Part shown: positions 37,756-45,624 of the stretch, in pieces | How the letters are laid out: every line of letters starts with the position of its first letter | Position numbering within the stretch: position 1 is the stretch's first letter | Assembly: GCA_011525785.1 (NCBI GenBank) | Contig: WYBT01000020.1 | Coordinates: forward strand, 22,100 to 86,099 | Direction of reading: 5' to 3' | Length of the DNA: 64,000 nt | Source: Planctomycetaceae bacterium | GTDB taxonomy: Bacteria; Planctomycetota; UBA1135; GCA-002686595 | Made by a program: the position numbers and the translations under genes | Notes under the pieces: model-generated | The model's input: only the letters and a program-made list of their open reading frames with translations | Database searches by the model: none | Told to the model about the DNA's origin: nothing

Positions 37756-40700
37756 ATGCACACCGCCAATCGCACGCTGATTGCCCCGCGCTTCGCCTAT
37801 GTCTTGACCGGAGCGCTCGTGCTCGCGGGCCGCGCGCGCGCCGACTTCGACTACTTGAACTTCGCGAGCACGGCCGGCCTCACGCTCGTCGGGGCGGCGA
37901 GTTCTACGGGCGGCGTGCTGCGCCTGGTTCCGGCCGCGGGCGACTCGGCGGGGGGCGCGTGGTTCACGACCAAACAGTCGGTCGGCGCGGGTTTCGAAAC
38001 GACCTTCCAGTTCCAGTTGCAGAGCACCAACGGCGCCGACGGCTTCGCGTTCGTGCTCCAGAACACAGCTGCGAGCCCGCTCGGCGGCACGGGCTGCGAA
38101 CTCGGCTACCACGGGCTCGCCAACAGCCTCGCGGTCGAGTTCGACATCTACTCGAACTCGAGCTGCGCGGTCGCGAACGTCAACGACCCGGGCGCGCTGC
38201 ACTTGAGCGTGCACACGCTCGGGCCGGGCGCGAACAGCGTCGCGGAGTCGGCCTCGATCGCGTCGACGACCGCTGTAGCCAACTTCGCCGACGGAGCAGT
38301 CCACACGGCGCGCGTGCGCTACACGGGCGGAGTGCTGAGCGTGTTCGTCGACAACCTCTCGCAGCCGGCGCTGAGCGTCGCGGTCGCGCTGGACTCGCTG
38401 CTCTCGCTCGATGCGGGGCGCGCGTGGGTGGGCTTCACCGCAGCGACGGGCGGACTCGCTGAGAGCCACGACGTGCTCGCGTGGAGTTTCGACGAGACGC
38501 CGCCGCCCGCGGGCAACTTGCCGCCGTTCACGCCGACCATCACCGAACCTGGCGTGAGCGGGCAGATCGTCAACGCCGCCGACGTGCACATGGAGTGCGC
38601 GCCGTTCGCGGATCCGGATGCGGGCGATCTGCACGAGTGCACCGACTGGGAGATCTGGACCGTCGCGCCGTCGCAGCGGGTGTGGTCGACGCTCTGCATC
38701 GGCGGCGTCGAGCGCCTGCACACGCACTTGGGCGACGGCGTGTTCGAGAACTCGCACGCCGGCCGCGCCGAGCTGTTCCCGAGCACGAACTACGTGCTGC
38801 GCGTGAGGCACTCCGACGACAGCGGCGATGCGCTGACGCGCTGGAGCGCCTGGGCGCAGCGCACGTTCACCACCGGCGCGCTGGCGCAGATCTTCCCGCT
38901 CGAGCTCGACGACTTGTCGCACACGCCGCCGGCGCGCTGGCGCTTCGCCGACAACTCCGGCCCGGTCGCACTCCCTGCCGCGACGACGCCGACGCGCCTG
39001 TTCATCGAGAGCGCGACGGGCCAGCCGCTGCTCGAGCTGCGCGCCAACAACGGCGTCACCAACCTCGCGTTCGACTTCGCCGCGCTCGCCGTGCACGACG
39101 CCGTGCGCGTGCGCGTCGCGACCGGGTCTGCGAGTCTGAGCCTCGCCGCAAGCGACCTGACCGTCGTCGACCACGACTGCGAAACGCACACGCTCTATTT
39201 GCCGGCCATTTCGATGCCCGGCGGCGCGCAGGCGGTCTGGTGGATCAACTCGGCGGGAGCTTCGTTCGTCGGTTCGCCCGGGCAGAGCGCGCCGGTGTTC
39301 ACGACGCTCGCGCGAGCGCCGTCGCCCGCGTGGCGCGCGCTCGAAGACGGTTTCGAGGTCGAGGTGGTCGCCACCGGCTTCAAGCTGCCGATCAACATCG
39401 CCTTCAAGCCCGACGCGGGCAGCGCTCCGAGCGATCCGTTCCTGTACGTGAGCGAGCTCTACGGCTCGATCAAAGTGCTCTCGCGCGACCGCACGGTGAG
39501 CACGTACGCGAGCGGGCTGCTCAACTTCAGTCCGACCGGCGCGTTCCCCGGCTCGGGCGAGCAAGGGCTCACCGGCCTGGTGGTCGATCCGCTCAGCGGC
39601 GATCTGATCGCGGGCATGCTCTACGCGCCGGTCGTGAACCCCGCGAACCACTTCCCCAAGCTGGTGCGCTTCTCGAGCGTCGACGGCGGACGCACGGCGT
39701 CGAGCGCAATCACGATCCTCGACATGGTCGGCGAGACTCAGGGCCAGTCGCACCAGATCTCGAACCTCACGCTGCTGCCCGACGGCACGCTGCTGTGCCA
39801 CATGGGCGATGGTTTCGACGCTGCGACGGCGCAGAACCTCGACTCGTTCCGCGGCAAGATCCTGCGCCTGAACCTCGACGGCACGCCGGTGAGCTCGAAC
39901 CCGTTCTACAACGCGTCGAACGGCATCACGGCGCGCGACTACGTCTACGCGTACGGCGTGCGCAACCCGTTCGGCGGCGAGTGGCGCGCGGCCGACGGCT
40001 CGCAGTACTGCGTCGAGAACGGTCCGAGCGTCGATCGCTTCGCGAAGATCGTTTCGGGCCGCAACTACGGTTGGAACGGCAGCGATCAGAGCATGACCAA
40101 CTTCGCGCTGTTCAACTGGAACCCCGCGACCGGGCCGGTGAACCTCGCCTTCGTTCAACCGCAGAGTTTCGGCGGGAGCGGCTTTCCCGCGCAGTTCCAC
40201 GGTCACGCGTTCGTGACCGAGTCCGGCCCGACCTACGCGACGGGCCAGAACGCGCAAGGCAAGCGCATCACGCGCTGGGTGCTCGATGCGAGCGGCGCGC
40301 TCGTCTCTGGTCCGCTGCCGTTCGTCGAGTACTCGGGCTTTCAAAAGGCGACCGCCTGCGGCCTCGAAGCGGGGCCCGACGGTTTGTACATGACCGACCT
40401 GTACCGCGATTTCGGCACGAATCCCGTCGCGGCGGGCGCGAACCTGCTGCGCATCCACTACCGCGCGCCGCTCGACTGCAACGGCAACGGCATCGACGAC
40501 GTCTGCGATCTCGTGCACGGAGCCAGCGCCGACGTCGACCTCAACGGCGTCCCCGACGAGTGCGACTGCCGCGGCGTGACCTACTGCACGGCGAAGCTCG
40601 CGAGCATCGGTTGCACTCCGCAGATCGCGGCGAGCGGCTCGGCCACGCTCGGCGGCCCAGACGACTTCGTGGTCAGCGCCAGTGATTTCATCAATCGCCG

Positions 40701-40992
40701 ACCGGGTCTGCTCCTCTGGGGCGTCGCGCCCGCGGCGACGCCGTTCGCCGGAGGAACGCGCTGTGTCGCGCCGCCGTCGGTGCGCACGCCGCTGCAGGAC
40801 TCGGGCGGCTCGGCCTCCGGCGTCGACTGCACGGGCGCGTACTCGTTCGCCGTGACCGACGCGTACATGGCGAGCCGCGGCTTCACCGCCGGAACCTCGG
40901 TGTACTTCCAGTACTGGTCGCGCGACAGCGGCTTCGCGCCGCCGGAGAACGTCGGCCTCTCCGATGGTCTGCGCGTGCTGATCTGTCCGTAG
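37756..40992 (+). CDS. secreted legume-lectin-like / glucose-sorbosone dehydrogenase-like protein with shared C-terminal module
   Basis: 1078 residues from ATG 37756, chosen because it gives a good signal peptide (FAYVLTGALVLAGRARA-D). Residues about 32-240 are an L-type lectin fold (FDYLNF, TNGADGFAFVLQN, NSLAVEFDIYSN, RVRYTGGVLSVFVDN). A fibronectin-like region and beta-sandwich follow (250-520). Residues about 530-900 resemble the PQQ-dependent soluble sugar dehydrogenase propeller (LPINIAFKPD, GEQGLTGLVVDP, FRGKILRLNLDG, VYAYGVRNPFG, YGWNG). A dockerin-like calcium loop pair (CNGNGIDDVCD, DLNGVPDECD) and the shared module, here a divergent copy, finish it. It probably binds and perhaps oxidises sugars outside the cell. 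Confidence 0.87.
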   Translation: MHTANRTLIAPRFAYVLTGALVLAGRARADFDYLNFASTAGLTLVGAASSTGGVLRLVPAAGDSAGGAWFTTKQSVGAGFETTFQFQLQSTNGADGFAFVLQNTAASPLGGTGCELGYHGLANSLAVEFDIYSNSSCAVANVNDPGALHLSVHTLGPGANSVAESASIASTTAVANFADGAVHTARVRYTGGVLSVFVDNLSQPALSVAVALDSLLSLDAGRAWVGFTAATGGLAESHDVLAWSFDETPPPAGNLPPFTPTITEPGVSGQIVNAADVHMECAPFADPDAGDLHECTDWEIWTVAPSQRVWSTLCIGGVERLHTHLGDGVFENSHAGRAELFPSTNYVLRVRHSDDSGDALTRWSAWAQRTFTTGALAQIFPLELDDLSHTPPARWRFADNSGPVALPAATTPTRLFIESATGQPLLELRANNGVTNLAFDFAALAVHDAVRVRVATGSASLSLAASDLTVVDHDCETHTLYLPAISMPGGAQAVWWINSAGASFVGSPGQSAPVFTTLARAPSPAWRALEDGFEVEVVATGFKLPINIAFKPDAGSAPSDPFLYVSELYGSIKVLSRDRTVSTYASGLLNFSPTGAFPGSGEQGLTGLVVDPLSGDLIAGMLYAPVVNPANHFPKLVRFSSVDGGRTASSAITILDMVGETQGQSHQISNLTLLPDGTLLCHMGDGFDAATAQNLDSFRGKILRLNLDGTPVSSNPFYNASNGITARDYVYAYGVRNPFGGEWRAADGSQYCVENGPSVDRFAKIVSGRNYGWNGSDQSMTNFALFNWNPATGPVNLAFVQPQSFGGSGFPAQFHGHAFVTESGPTYATGQNAQGKRITRWVLDASGALVSGPLPFVEYSGFQKATACGLEAGPDGLYMTDLYRDFGTNPVAAGANLLRIHYRAPLDCNGNGIDDVCDLVHGASADVDLNGVPDECDCRGVTYCTAKLASIGCTPQIAASGSATLGGPDDFVVSASDFINRRPGLLLWGVAPAATPFAGGTRCVAPPSVRTPLQDSGGSASGVDCTGAYSFAVTDAYMASRGFTAGTSVYFQYWSRDSGFAPPENVGLSDGLRVLICP

Positions 40993-41005
40993 GTCGCGCG
41001 CCCGC

Positions 41006-42259
41006 TCAGCGCCACTCGAGCGAGCGCACGGCGACGCGCAGCTTGCCGTCTGCGACTTCCGTGAACGCGAACAGCACGCCTTCACCGCTCGCGATCAAGC
41101 GTCCGATGCCGCTGTCGCGGCCGGCCGAGGCGGGCGCGATGGTCTGCGCACCCGGCGACTCGAGCTCGTCGTCGAGTCGAACGACGCGCCAGAGCGCGGA
41201 TTCGCCGCTCTGTTCGAGCCACGAGACGATCAGCGCACCGCGCGCATCGAACACGGCGTCGACGCGGCCGATGGCTTCGGATCCGGCGAGTTGGGCGCGC
41301 TGCGCGAACGTGCGGCCGCGGTCGTTCGACACGGCGACGTGGACGGCCGCTGAGTTCGCGCTGCCCATGCTGAACCACGCGATCGCCAGTCGCTCGTCCG
41401 CCGCGGCGAGCGCCGGTCCGTTCACAGGGCAGCCCGCGATCTTCCACGCGTCGCCGCTGGTCCACACGCGCTCGGGTTCGCGACCCGGCTCGAGGCGCAG
41501 GAGCGCGATGTCGCGCACCTCGGTTTCGTCGCGGTCACGATAGGCGATCCACCCGGCGCCGTCGGCGCTGCGCAGCGCCGCGGTGGGGCAGCAGTCGCAC
41601 ACGCGCTCGTCGAGCTCCAACTCCTCGCCGAGCGCGCCATCAGCGGCGACTTCACGCGTGTAGAGCGCCATCGCGCCGCTGTGCTCTGCGTGAGCGTCAT
41701 GTCCGCCCTCGCCCATCCGCCGACCGTCGAGCCACACCGCGCGCCAGCCCCGTTCTGCGAGCGGCACGAGCGAGACGAAGCCGTGCTCGCCGGGGCCGTC
41801 GTGCGAGTGCAGCCGCTCGGGCGCAGACCAAGTCGCACCGCCGTCGACGCTGCGCGCGAGCTGAACCGAGTAGTCGTAACGTCCTTCGGCGCTGCGCTGG
41901 AGCCAGTGCGCGAGCTGGCGGCGTTCGTCGAGCACCGACAGCGCAGGAAAATCAGCCCAGTTGACGAACCAATCGGCGCCGCTCGCCACGAGCTGCGCGC
42001 CCGACCACTGCGAGCCGTTCCAACGCGCGCTGCGCAGCTCGGCCACGCGCTCCGAGCCTTCGCTGTCGCGCTCTTCGACCCAAGTCAGCAACGGCGCAGC
42101 GCTCGACCCGCTCGCAAAGCGCGGGAGTCGGCTCGCGGCGGCCGCGGTGGGGGATGGAAGTGCGCGGGCTTCGAGTCTCGCCGCGCTCTGCTCGCGATCT
42201 GCGCACGCGGCGACGCTGACCAACGCGACGAGCAGCGGACCGCGCGCGGCGTTGCGCAT
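41006..42259 (-). CDS. sialidase/BNR-like lipoprotein
   Basis: 417 residues from ATG 42259 (an ATG at 42301 adds 14). The N-terminus LLVALVSVAAC is a lipobox, so the protein is membrane-attached. It has repeated beta-propeller blades with Asp-box-like motifs (RSVDGGATWSAP, VSNDRGRTFAQ), as in exo-sialidase/BNR proteins. A CDCCPTA cluster (around ERVCDCCPTAALR) is a recurring landmark in this bacterial subgroup. Catalytic Arg triad assignment is not possible by eye, so glycosidase activity is uncertain. It is convergent with the lectin-GSDH gene, 13 bases apart. Confidence 0.8.
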   Translation of the reverse strand: MRNAARGPLLVALVSVAACADREQSAARLEARALPSPTAAAASRLPRFASGSSAAPLLTWVEERDSEGSERVAELRSARWNGSQWSGAQLVASGADWFVNWADFPALSVLDERRQLAHWLQRSAEGRYDYSVQLARSVDGGATWSAPERLHSHDGPGEHGFVSLVPLAERGWRAVWLDGRRMGEGGHDAHAEHSGAMALYTREVAADGALGEELELDERVCDCCPTAALRSADGAGWIAYRDRDETEVRDIALLRLEPGREPERVWTSGDAWKIAGCPVNGPALAAADERLAIAWFSMGSANSAAVHVAVSNDRGRTFAQRAQLAGSEAIGRVDAVFDARGALIVSWLEQSGESALWRVVRLDDELESPGAQTIAPASAGRDSGIGRLIASGEGVLFAFTEVADGKLRVAVRSLEWR

Positions 42260-42404
42260 GCGGACACGTTCGGCGAACTGCGTGCGAGAGCTGCGGCTCA
42301 TGGGTCCGGCTCCGAACGTTAGCGCGGATCTCGCGGCGCGCACGCGCCCGTGCGCCCGACCCGAATCCCGCCGCACACCGCGCGCAGAAACAACCCCAAA
42401 CGAA

Positions 42405-42430
42405 GCCGGGCCACCCGCGGGCGGCCCGGC
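42405..42430 (-). terminator. intrinsic terminator of the DUF1579 lipoprotein gene
   Basis: An 8-bp GC-rich stem (GCCGGGCC/GGCCCGGC) has a loop rich in G and C. On the minus strand it is followed by TTCGTTTGGGGTTGTTTC, a T-rich tail. It lies 23 bases after the stop at 42454. Confidence 0.65.
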
Positions 42431-42453
42431 GTGTTCGTTGCTTCGGCCCGAGC

Positions 42454-43047
42454 TCAGCGCACGCGCTCGTAGACGATCTGCATGGTCTTCGAGACGCGCT
42501 TGCCGTTCTCGACCAGGTAGGACGTCATCGTGTGGCGATCGGGGCTCTCGATCACGATCTCCTCTTCGCTGCTCACGCGCTTGCCGGTGACGGGGTCGGT
42601 GTTCGTGCTGGTCATCACGAACGTCTTGCCATCGGTCGAGCGCTTGCCGCGCGAGACCATCATCGACGTGCTCATCGTGTCGATCCACATGCCGTTGTAC
42701 TCACCGGCGGCGATGTCGAAGCCCCAAGTGCCCTGACCCTGGAAGGGCTGCCCGCCGGCGGTTCCGTTGTAGCGCTGCTCGAGGTGATGGCCGTCGAGCG
42801 CCCAAGCGTTGGTCATCGTGCCGGTTGAGATCTCGGGCGGGCCGTCCGGCGACCACCACATGCTCACCGCGGTGCGCCACGTGCCGACGAAAGCGTCGAG
42901 CGCGCGGTGCTCGGGCCCGGGTGTGGCGGCGCGTTGCCAGGCCGCCATCATCTCCTCTTGCGAGGGTTGTGCGGACTTCGAGGAGGTCGACGAGCAACCG
43001 ACGGCGAGCAGAGAGAGCAGGGTGATCGGGGCGAGGAATTTGTGCAT
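42454..43047 (-). CDS. DUF1579 family lipoprotein
   Basis: 197 residues from ATG 43047. Signal with lipobox (LLSLLAVGCSS), then a DUF1579-type domain: HRALDAFVGTWRT, MTNAWALDGHHLEQRYNG, GQGTWGFDIAAGEYNGMWIDTMS and FVMTSTNTDPVTGK fit the family's lipocalin-like beta-barrel. Function of the family is unknown; ligand binding is a guess from the fold. It is a single gene followed by a good terminator and divergent from hutD. Confidence 0.87.
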   Translation of the reverse strand: MHKFLAPITLLSLLAVGCSSTSSKSAQPSQEEMMAAWQRAATPGPEHRALDAFVGTWRTAVSMWWSPDGPPEISTGTMTNAWALDGHHLEQRYNGTAGGQPFQGQGTWGFDIAAGEYNGMWIDTMSTSMMVSRGKRSTDGKTFVMTSTNTDPVTGKRVSSEEEIVIESPDRHTMTSYLVENGKRVSKTMQIVYERVR

Positions 43048-43119
43048 GGTGGTGGAAGTGTCGAAGTGTCGAAACGCGACGAGAAACAGCCGCAGCGCAG
43101 AGCATATCGAGCGACGGAC

Positions 43120-43746
43120 ATGAACCGCGAACGCAACGTGGAGCTCGTGCGCGCACAGTCGCTCGTGCGCACGCCGTGGAAGAACGGCGGCGGCGTGACC
43201 ACGCAGCTCGCTATCTGGCCGCAGGGCGCCGACTTCGCACGCGGCGACTTCGAGGCGCGCGTTTCTGCCGCCGAAGTGGCCTCTTCCGGCCCGTTTTCGC
43301 AGTTCGAGGGCATCGAGCGCGTGCTCGTCGTCGTCTCGGGCGCGGGAATCGTGCTGAGCCACGGCGAGCACGCGCCGCGCGCGCGACTGCGCCCGCTCGA
43401 GCCCTACCGCTTTGCGGGCGAGTGGCCGACGCACGGCGAGCTGGTCGACGGCGCGCTGCGCGACTTCAACGTGTTCGCGCGCCGCGGAGTGTTCCGCGCG
43501 GAGGTCGAAGCGGCGCGCCTGGGCCAGCGCACGCTTCGTTCGCCGCTCGATGCTCGCCACGCGCTCGCGCACGTCGTCGCCGGGGCTGCAGTGGCGCGCG
43601 TCAGCGGCGAAGAAGAGCCCTTCGAGCTTGGCCAGGGCGACAGCCTGCGCATCGACCAGGCGCGCCCGGGCGACGAGCTCGAGCTGCGCGGCTCGGACGC
43701 GGCCACGGTCGTGATCGTCGCGCGCCTGGTCGCTGTCAGCGCTTGA
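43120..43746 (+). CDS. hutD: HutD family cupin-like protein
   Basis: 208 residues from ATG 43120. TPWKNGGGVTTQLAIWP (residues 18-34), FEARVSAAEVASSGPFSQFEGIERVLVVVSG and FNVFARR match the HutD/Ves family (DUF886), a bicupin fold. In some bacteria hutD sits in histidine-utilisation operons and appears to modulate them, but no other hut gene is visible here, so its role is open. The last 11 bases overlap the convergent, broken hepT gene. Confidence 0.88.
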   Translation: MNRERNVELVRAQSLVRTPWKNGGGVTTQLAIWPQGADFARGDFEARVSAAEVASSGPFSQFEGIERVLVVVSGAGIVLSHGEHAPRARLRPLEPYRFAGEWPTHGELVDGALRDFNVFARRGVFRAEVEAARLGQRTLRSPLDARHALAHVVAGAAVARVSGEEEPFELGQGDSLRIDQARPGDELELRGSDAATVVIVARLVAVSA

Positions 43747-44283
43747 GCGCGAAGGCGCAGAAGCGCTCGAAGTCGCCCAGCCGTTCGCGCAGGATCGAGA
43801 CCACGATCGCGCGCTCGAGCGTCTGGTAGGCGTGCACCGCGATGTTGCGGAAGCCGACCATGCGCCGCAGCGCGCTCGCGAGTTCGCTGTCGAGGCCTCC
43901 ATCGCGCTCCAGCGCATCGAAGGCCTCGCGCGAAGACTGCGGAACACCCAGCGCGGCCTTCACGCCGCATCGAATGGGCGCATCGGCCAGAGCGCCGCTG
44001 CGCCCCGCGGCATTCGGCCGCGCTGAGATGTTGGTTGGGTCGCTACTACCTCTTGGAACTTCGCGCGGCGCGAAGATTCCAACAGCTAGTAGCTCAGCCG
44101 CCGCATCGCGACCAAGTGCATGGCGAGGTCGATCGTCGCCTCGCAGGCGCGCTGCAGGTTCAAAACGATCGAGTCCTCGACGATCGTGATGTCGAGCCGC
44201 GCGGGATCGTCGCGGAACTCCTCGCGAACGCGCTTCAGGCAGCGTTCGACGATGGCGACCTTGTTGAGAACGACGTCATCCAT
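43736..44283 (-). pseudogene. hepT: hepT (DUF86) toxin gene split by a repeat insertion
   Basis: Two halves of one HepT protein. 44283-44095 codes for the N-terminal half (MDDVVLNKVAIVERCLKR ... DSIVLNLQRACEATIDLAMHLVAMRRL). 43951-43736 codes for the C-terminal half (GVPQSSREAFDAL ... RRMVGFRNIAVHAYQ ...), in another frame. Intact HepT runs straight from RRL into GLPQSSREAF. Between the halves sits ~143 bp that match 48429-48575, and a TAG ends the first half four codons in. The catalytic RxxxxHxY motif is in the detached half; a GTG at 43963 could start a 75-residue fragment with it. The upstream MntA antitoxin gene overlaps its start by eight bases and is intact. The toxin is therefore probably inactive. 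Confidence 0.82.
43952..44094 (-). repeat. dispersed ~145-bp repeat, copy 1, inserted in hepT
   Basis: On the minus strand it begins GAGCTACTAG and ends near GAAGGCCGCG. It starts with an imperfect hairpin of about 52 bases (44042-44093: GCTACTA/TAGTAGC, TTGGAA/TTCCAA and TTCGCG/CGCGAA arms), then a non-palindromic ~90 bases. Copy 2 (48429-48575) shares the hairpin core TTCGCGCYGCGCGA, the box CCAACCAACATC, GCAGCGGCGCTCTG and GATGCGGCG in the same order. GCTG lies at both junctions with hepT and may be a target duplication. No ORF is inside, so it would need help from outside to move. Confidence 0.75.
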
Positions 44284-44689
44284 CGCGGTAGGGCTTCACG
44301 AAGGCCTCGACAGTCGCCGCGCGCTCCTCGTTCAGGCGCGCATAGTCGCTGAGCGCGTACATCTCGAATTCGTCCAGCGCGCGACTCTCCGGCGGCCCGA
44401 GCTTGCGGCCCTTTCCGACGACTTGCGCGCGCAGCACGCTCGAAGCGCGAGCGAGGTCGATCAGGTCGACGTCCACGTGCAGCTGCTCCGCCAGACGCTG
44501 TGCAGCTGCGAAAACACGCGCCGGCTCGAGCGGAACCCGCGCGAGAAATGCCAGGTCCAAGTCGCTGTCGGCGCGAGCGCGGCCGCTGGCCTGTGAGCCG
44601 AACACGTACGCGCCGACCCACGAGTCCGGGTGCGCGAGGCCGAGCTCCCTGCGCAGCGCTTCGACCAGCTTTTCGTCGTCGAACTTCAC
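44276..44689 (-). CDS. mntA: MntA-like minimal nucleotidyltransferase (antitoxin)
   Basis: 137 residues from GTG 44689. The motif GSQASGRARADSDLDLAFL is the G-S-x10-D-x-D signature of minimal nucleotidyltransferases, and VDLIDL supplies the third acidic residue. In MntA-HepT systems this enzyme neutralises HepT by adding AMP residues to the tyrosine of its RxxxxHxY motif. The gene order, antitoxin first with an eight-base overlap into hepT, is the classical one. Here the antitoxin is intact while the toxin gene is split. A small neighbouring MITE lies upstream at 44741-44907. Confidence 0.88.
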   Translation of the reverse strand: MKFDDEKLVEALRRELGLAHPDSWVGAYVFGSQASGRARADSDLDLAFLARVPLEPARVFAAAQRLAEQLHVDVDLIDLARASSVLRAQVVGKGRKLGPPESRALDEFEMYALSDYARLNEERAATVEAFVKPYRDG

Positions 44690-44740
44690 GGGGAGAGGAG
44701 GGTAGCAGCCGGCGCGAGGTGCGCGCGAGCGCCGCCGCAA

Positions 44741-44907
44741 CTAGCAGCCCGTTGAAAAAGTCATTCGGCGCAGAACCCGCCCGGATTGCGCCGGCTCGTC
44801 GTCGCGAGATCCTCGCTGAATCCGCTGATTCAGCTCCGGTCTCGCTCCTAGATCCGACGCAACCGGACGACTTCCGCGCTCGAAGCACTTCTTCACCGGA
44901 CTGCTAG
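44741..44907. mobile_element. 167-bp foldback MITE-like element
   Basis: Terminal inverted repeats: CTAGCAGCCCGTTGAAAAAG at the left matches the reverse complement of the right end (44886-44907) at 18 of 22 positions by hand count. The inverted symmetry continues imperfectly to the centre, where GCTGAATC and GATTCAGC enclose CGCT (44815-44834). No ORF is inside. Both ends begin or finish with CTAG, which would fit a TA-duplicating IS630/Tc1-type transposase acting in trans (inference). It lies between mntA and the ABC transporter operon and ends 15 bases before the latter's start codon. Confidence 0.72.
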
Positions 44908-44922
44908 ACTCCGCGCCTCACC

Positions 44923-45624
44923 ATGCTCGAAGCCGACAAGCTCACCAAGCGCTTTCAGGAGCGCCTCGCCGTCGATGCGCTCCAGCTGCGCGTCGCACCC
45001 GGCGAGATCTACGCCTTGCTGGGTCCCAACGGCGCCGGCAAGACGACGACGATCAACATGTTCCTGGGGTTTTTGACCCCCGACGACGGCGAGGCGCGAG
45101 TCTGCGGCGTCAGCGTCGCTCGCGATCCCGTCGCCGCGCGGCGCGCGCTGGCGTACATCCCCGAGCAAGTCGCGCTCTATCCGCGCTTCAGCGGCATCGA
45201 GAACCTCGACTACTTCAGTGCGCTGGGCGGCAAGTCGCACACTCGCCAGGAGCTTTATGAGCTGCTCGAACGCGCCGGTCTGCAGCGCGAGGCCGCCGAT
45301 CGACGCGTGAGCGGCTATTCGAAGGGCATGCGACAGAAGGTCGGCATCGCGCTGGCGCTCGCGACGGGTGCGAAGGCGCTGCTGCTCGACGAGCCGACCT
45401 CGGGCCTCGATCCGGCCGCGAGCCACGAGTTCTCGCGCCTGCTGCGTCGGCTCGCCGGCGAAGGCGTCGCGATCTTGATGGCGACGCACGACCTGTTCCG
45501 CGCGCGCGAAGACGCCTCGCACGTCGGCATTCTGCTCGGCGGCAAGCTCGTCGCGCAGTTCACTCAAGCCGAGCTCGAAGGCTCCGACCTCGAAGCGCTC
45601 TACCTCGAGAAGTTGCGCGCATGA
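44923..45624 (+). CDS. ABC transporter ATP-binding protein
   Basis: 233 residues. Walker A GPNGAGKT (34-41), signature VSGYSKGMRQ (about 128-137), Walker B ALLLDEPTSGLD and the switch His in ATHDLF are all present. It is the ABC-2-type nucleotide-binding subunit that drives export with the two permeases that follow; its stop overlaps the first permease's start (ATGA at 45621-45624). The substrate is unknown. The start lies only 15 bases beyond the MITE-like element, so the element may carry or replace part of the promoter. Confidence 0.92.
   Translation: MLEADKLTKRFQERLAVDALQLRVAPGEIYALLGPNGAGKTTTINMFLGFLTPDDGEARVCGVSVARDPVAARRALAYIPEQVALYPRFSGIENLDYFSALGGKSHTRQELYELLERAGLQREAADRRVSGYSKGMRQKVGIALALATGAKALLLDEPTSGLDPAASHEFSRLLRRLAGEGVAILMATHDLFRAREDASHVGILLGGKLVAQFTQAELEGSDLEALYLEKLRA

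Noticed and set aside
37744..41085. Minus-strand frame of 1113 codons
   Set aside because: Antisense to the lectin-GSDH gene and lacking any recognisable domain.
44087..44099. GTAGCTCAG-like stretch resembling a tRNA D-arm
   Set aside because: No acceptor stem, anticodon arm or T-arm could be placed around it; it is the edge of the repeat hairpin in hepT.
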